Part shown: piece after piece, positions 62,332 to 64,000 of the stretch
Layout: each line of letters begins with the position of its first letter
Position numbering within the stretch: position 1 is the first letter of the stretch
Assembly: GCF_900582195.1 (NCBI RefSeq)
Contig: NZ_UTHA01000215.1
Location: 1 to 64,000, forward strand
Length of the DNA stretch: 64,000 bases
Direction: 5' to 3'
From: Pseudomonas viridiflava
Lineage (GTDB): Bacteria > Pseudomonadota > Gammaproteobacteria > Pseudomonadales > Pseudomonadaceae
The notes under the pieces: model-generated
The model's input: only the letters and a program-made list of their open reading frames with translations
What the model was told of the DNA's origin: nothing
Database searches by the model: none
Translations under genes and position numbers: made by a program

Positions 62332-62384
62332 CGGGGTCGTCCCCAGATTAATGACTCGATCGAGCCGCAGGGTCGTCCCCGCGT
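62332..62384 (-). promoter_or_regulatory. Guanidine-II (mini-ykkC) riboswitch
   Basis: On the minus strand two hairpins both display an ACGA loop: CGCGGGG-ACGA-CCCTGCG (62366-62383) and GGGG-ACGA-CCCC (62333-62344), separated by 21 nt. This is the defining form of the guanidine-II class. It ends 10 nt before the GGAGG ribosome site of gdx, a layout that suits control of translation initiation. Confidence 0.9.
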
Positions 62385-62430
62385 TGCGCGATAGTTTGAC
62401 GAGCATTAACCCGGGGATCAAGTTTGCGCC

Positions 62431-63396
62431 TCAGTCGGCCGTTTGTTGCGCCAGCGAATCGCGATCTTCCTTCTCACTCATGCGCCGGAAGTACGTCGAC
62501 AGCAGTGCCCCGGAAATATTGTGCCAAACGCTGAACAGCGCGCTCGGCACTGCCGCCAATGGCGAAAAATGCGCACTGGCCAACGCCGCGCCCAATCCCG
62601 AATTCTGCATGCCCACTTCCAGCGCCAGCGATTTGCGCTGGGCCAGCGGCAACTTGAACAGGCGCCCGGTGAAGTAGCCCAGCAGATAACCGAAGCTGTT
62701 GTGCAGCATGACCACGGCCATGATCAACAGGCCGGACTCGGCGATTTTCGCCTGACTGGCCGCCACCACGGCCGTTACGATAATGACGATGCTGACCACC
62801 GACACCAGCGGCAACACATCGACGGCGTGGCGAACCTTGTCGCCGAGCAAACGCTGGGCAACCACGCCAAGGATGATCGGCAGCAGCACCACTTGCAGGA
62901 TCGACCAGAACAATTCCATGAACGACACTGGCAACCACGCCGAAGCCAGCAGCCAGATCAGCGCCGGGGTCAGCAGCGGGGCGAGGAGGGTCGTGACGGC
63001 GGCGATGGCCACCGATAACGCCAGATCACCTCGAGCCAGCCAGGTCATCACGTTGGAAGACGTGCCGCTCGGGCAGCAACCGACCAGAATCACCCCGACG
63101 GCGATTTCCGGCGGCAGGTGAAACACCTGGCAGAGCAACCACGCCACGCCGGGCATGATCACGAAATGTGCAACCACGCCCAGCGCCACACGCCATGGGT
63201 GGCGGGCAACGGCAGCGAAGTCGTCGAGTTTGAGGGTCAGGCCCATGCCGAACATCACCAGGCCCAGCAACGGCACGATCGCGCTTTTCAGGCCGAGAAA
63301 CCACGCCGGTTGCAGGAACGCAATCACCGTGAAAATCAGAACCCAGTAAGCGAAGGTATTGCCGACGAAGCGGCTGAGTGCAGCCAGTGCGCGCAT
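62431..63396 (-). CDS. Bile acid:sodium symporter (BASS) family transporter
   Basis: A 321-residue membrane protein with about 9-10 segments. Motifs FGMGLTLKLDDF, GCCPSGTSSNVMTWLARGD and the C-terminal EVGMQNSGLGAALA belong to the BASS family, in bacteria mostly organic-acid/Na+ symporters of unknown substrate. The start at 63396 has AAGGA upstream; a 43-residue upstream extension is REP-encoded and rejected. The gene's end lies 35 nt upstream of the gdx riboswitch. Confidence 0.9.
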   Translation of the reverse strand: MRALAALSRFVGNTFAYWVLIFTVIAFLQPAWFLGLKSAIVPLLGLVMFGMGLTLKLDDFAAVARHPWRVALGVVAHFVIMPGVAWLLCQVFHLPPEIAVGVILVGCCPSGTSSNVMTWLARGDLALSVAIAAVTTLLAPLLTPALIWLLASAWLPVSFMELFWSILQVVLLPIILGVVAQRLLGDKVRHAVDVLPLVSVVSIVIIVTAVVAASQAKIAESGLLIMAVVMLHNSFGYLLGYFTGRLFKLPLAQRKSLALEVGMQNSGLGAALASAHFSPLAAVPSALFSVWHNISGALLSTYFRRMSEKEDRDSLAQQTAD

Positions 63397-63436
63397 GGCT
63401 TGATCCTTATTATTGAATGAACACCACAAATCGAAC

Positions 63437-63527
63437 TGTGGGAGCGAGCTTGCTCGCGAAAGCGGTGTGTCATTCAACTTAAATGTTGGCTGACAGGTCA
63501 CCTTCGCGAGCAAGCTCGCTCCCACAT
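63437..63527. repeat. REPIN between BASS gene and rdgC
   Basis: TGTGGGAGCGAGCTTGCTCG and CGAGCAAGCTCGCTCCCACA arms with a loop GGTGTGTCATTCAA... homologous to the REPIN at 33145. Confidence 0.9.
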
Positions 63528-63544
63528 TGAGACATCACAAGGCG

Positions 63545-64000
63545 TTAGATCCCCTGCGGAGTCTCTTCCCCACCCAACGCTTCAACCAGCGCCGGCAGGA
63601 AATCACCGAAGGTCAGCATCATCAGGGTGAAGCTGGCATCCAGTTGGCCCAGTGCCTCATCGCCGCCGTCCTGTTCCGCCTGATCCTGCAGCAGATCTTC
63701 GAACTTCAGACGTTTGACAGTCATCTTGTCGTCGAGCATGAACGACAGTTTGTCCTGCCAGGCCAAAGACAACTGAGTCACGACTTTGCCGGTGCTCAGG
63801 TGCAGCTGGATTTCTTCGCTGGTCAGGTCCTGACGCTTGCAGCGAACAATGCCGCCGTCTTCGTGGGTGTCGCGCAGTTCGCACTCGTCCAGTACATAGA
63901 AGTCGTCGGCGGCTTTTTGTGTGGTGACCCAGTCAGTCATGACCGCTGTCGGGGCCATTTTCACGGTCAACGGACGGACGGGCAGGGTGCCGATCACTTC
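63545..64000 (-). CDS. rdgC: Recombination-associated protein RdgC (C-terminal part)
   Basis: The visible 151 residues, starting within EVIGTLPVRPLTVKMAPTA, match the C-terminal half of RdgC, a ring-shaped DNA-binding protein that restrains RecA. The region DDFYVLDECELRDTHEDGGIVRCKRQDLTSEEI is distinctive. The N-terminal part lies beyond the right edge of the window, so the start is not visible. The reading frame is intact. Confidence 0.92.
   Translation of the reverse strand, partial: EVIGTLPVRPLTVKMAPTAVMTDWVTTQKAADDFYVLDECELRDTHEDGGIVRCKRQDLTSEEIQLHLSTGKVVTQLSLAWQDKLSFMLDDKMTVKRLKFEDLLQDQAEQDGGDEALGQLDASFTLMMLTFGDFLPALVEALGGEETPQGI

Noticed and set aside
13764..63527. CRISPR array from the repeated GTGGGAGCGAGC units
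   Set aside because: The repeats are dispersed, palindromic and paired in inverted orientation with variable loops; there is no regular direct-repeat/spacer series and no cas gene.

Overview
The window is chromosomal DNA of a Pseudomonas, most likely of the P. fluorescens species complex. The evidence is the divergent gltA / sdhCDAB-sucAB-lpd-sucCD arrangement, the riboswitch-led aerobic cobalamin block cobO-cobB-bluB-cobD-cobC-cobQ-cobU-cobT-cobS, an MxtR/CrbS-type transporter-kinase hybrid, and many copies of the GTGGGAGCGAGC-type REP/REPIN palindrome typical of this group. There is no prophage, integrase, transposase, rRNA, tRNA or CRISPR array. Nearly all of it reads as core genome.

Layout. 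1-613: gene-free repeat zone (two inverted copies of a ~110-bp repeat around a MITE-like element). 0.68-13.7 kb: TCA-cycle genes, with citrate synthase on the minus strand and succinate dehydrogenase, 2-oxoglutarate dehydrogenase and succinyl-CoA synthetase on the plus strand. 14-20.1 kb: brnQ, a DUF599/MAPEG membrane pair, a small lipoprotein, two overlapping PaaI-type thioesterases, htpG. 20.2-25.6 kb: dienelactone hydrolase, pirin, OsmC, exported amidohydrolase, chemoreceptor, and two MITE-like elements. 25.6-31.5 kb: purM-purN-DUF3108 on the minus strand, and DUF2066, AI-2E-type permease and hda on the plus strand. 31.7-35.2 kb: two NlpC/P60 lipoproteins, a sorbosone-dehydrogenase-like lipoprotein and an unknown gene. 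35.4-44.7 kb: cobalamin riboswitch and ten cobalamin genes. 44.9-49.8 kb: MarR/MFS locus with matching palindromes, a 40-residue membrane microprotein, a periplasmic glutathione peroxidase, a FadL-type porin and two unknown small proteins. 49.8-50.8 kb: gene-poor stretch with DnaA-box-like sites. 50.8-56.2 kb: Sel1-like protein, rmuC, mxtR/crbS. 56.4-64 kb: TetR/MFS divergon, cupin, TDT exporter, an MFS-acyltransferase fusion, a guanidine-II-riboswitch-controlled SMR exporter, a BASS-family transporter and the C-terminal half of rdgC.

How the genes work together. The first 13 kb encodes citrate synthase plus the enzymes from 2-oxoglutarate to fumarate, with E1-E2-E3 and SucCD each as contiguous units. 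The cob block handles corrin adenosylation, a,c-diamide and cobyric acid formation, aminopropanol attachment, lower-ligand (DMB) synthesis and final assembly, so it is a late-pathway cobalamin cluster under B12 feedback. Several transport genes have recognisable local control: MarR palindromes, a TetR-type inverted repeat, a LysR-type T-N11-A site and a guanidine riboswitch.

The most notable observations are the guanidine-II riboswitch on the SMR gene, the near-identical palindromes at the marR and MFS promoters with an apparently leaderless marR, REPINs that have become part of coding sequence or translation signals in the cob cluster, a REP variant with the same 16-nt internal replacement at two distant sites, and an origin-like cluster of DnaA boxes. 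I did not find a convincing wholly new multi-gene system.
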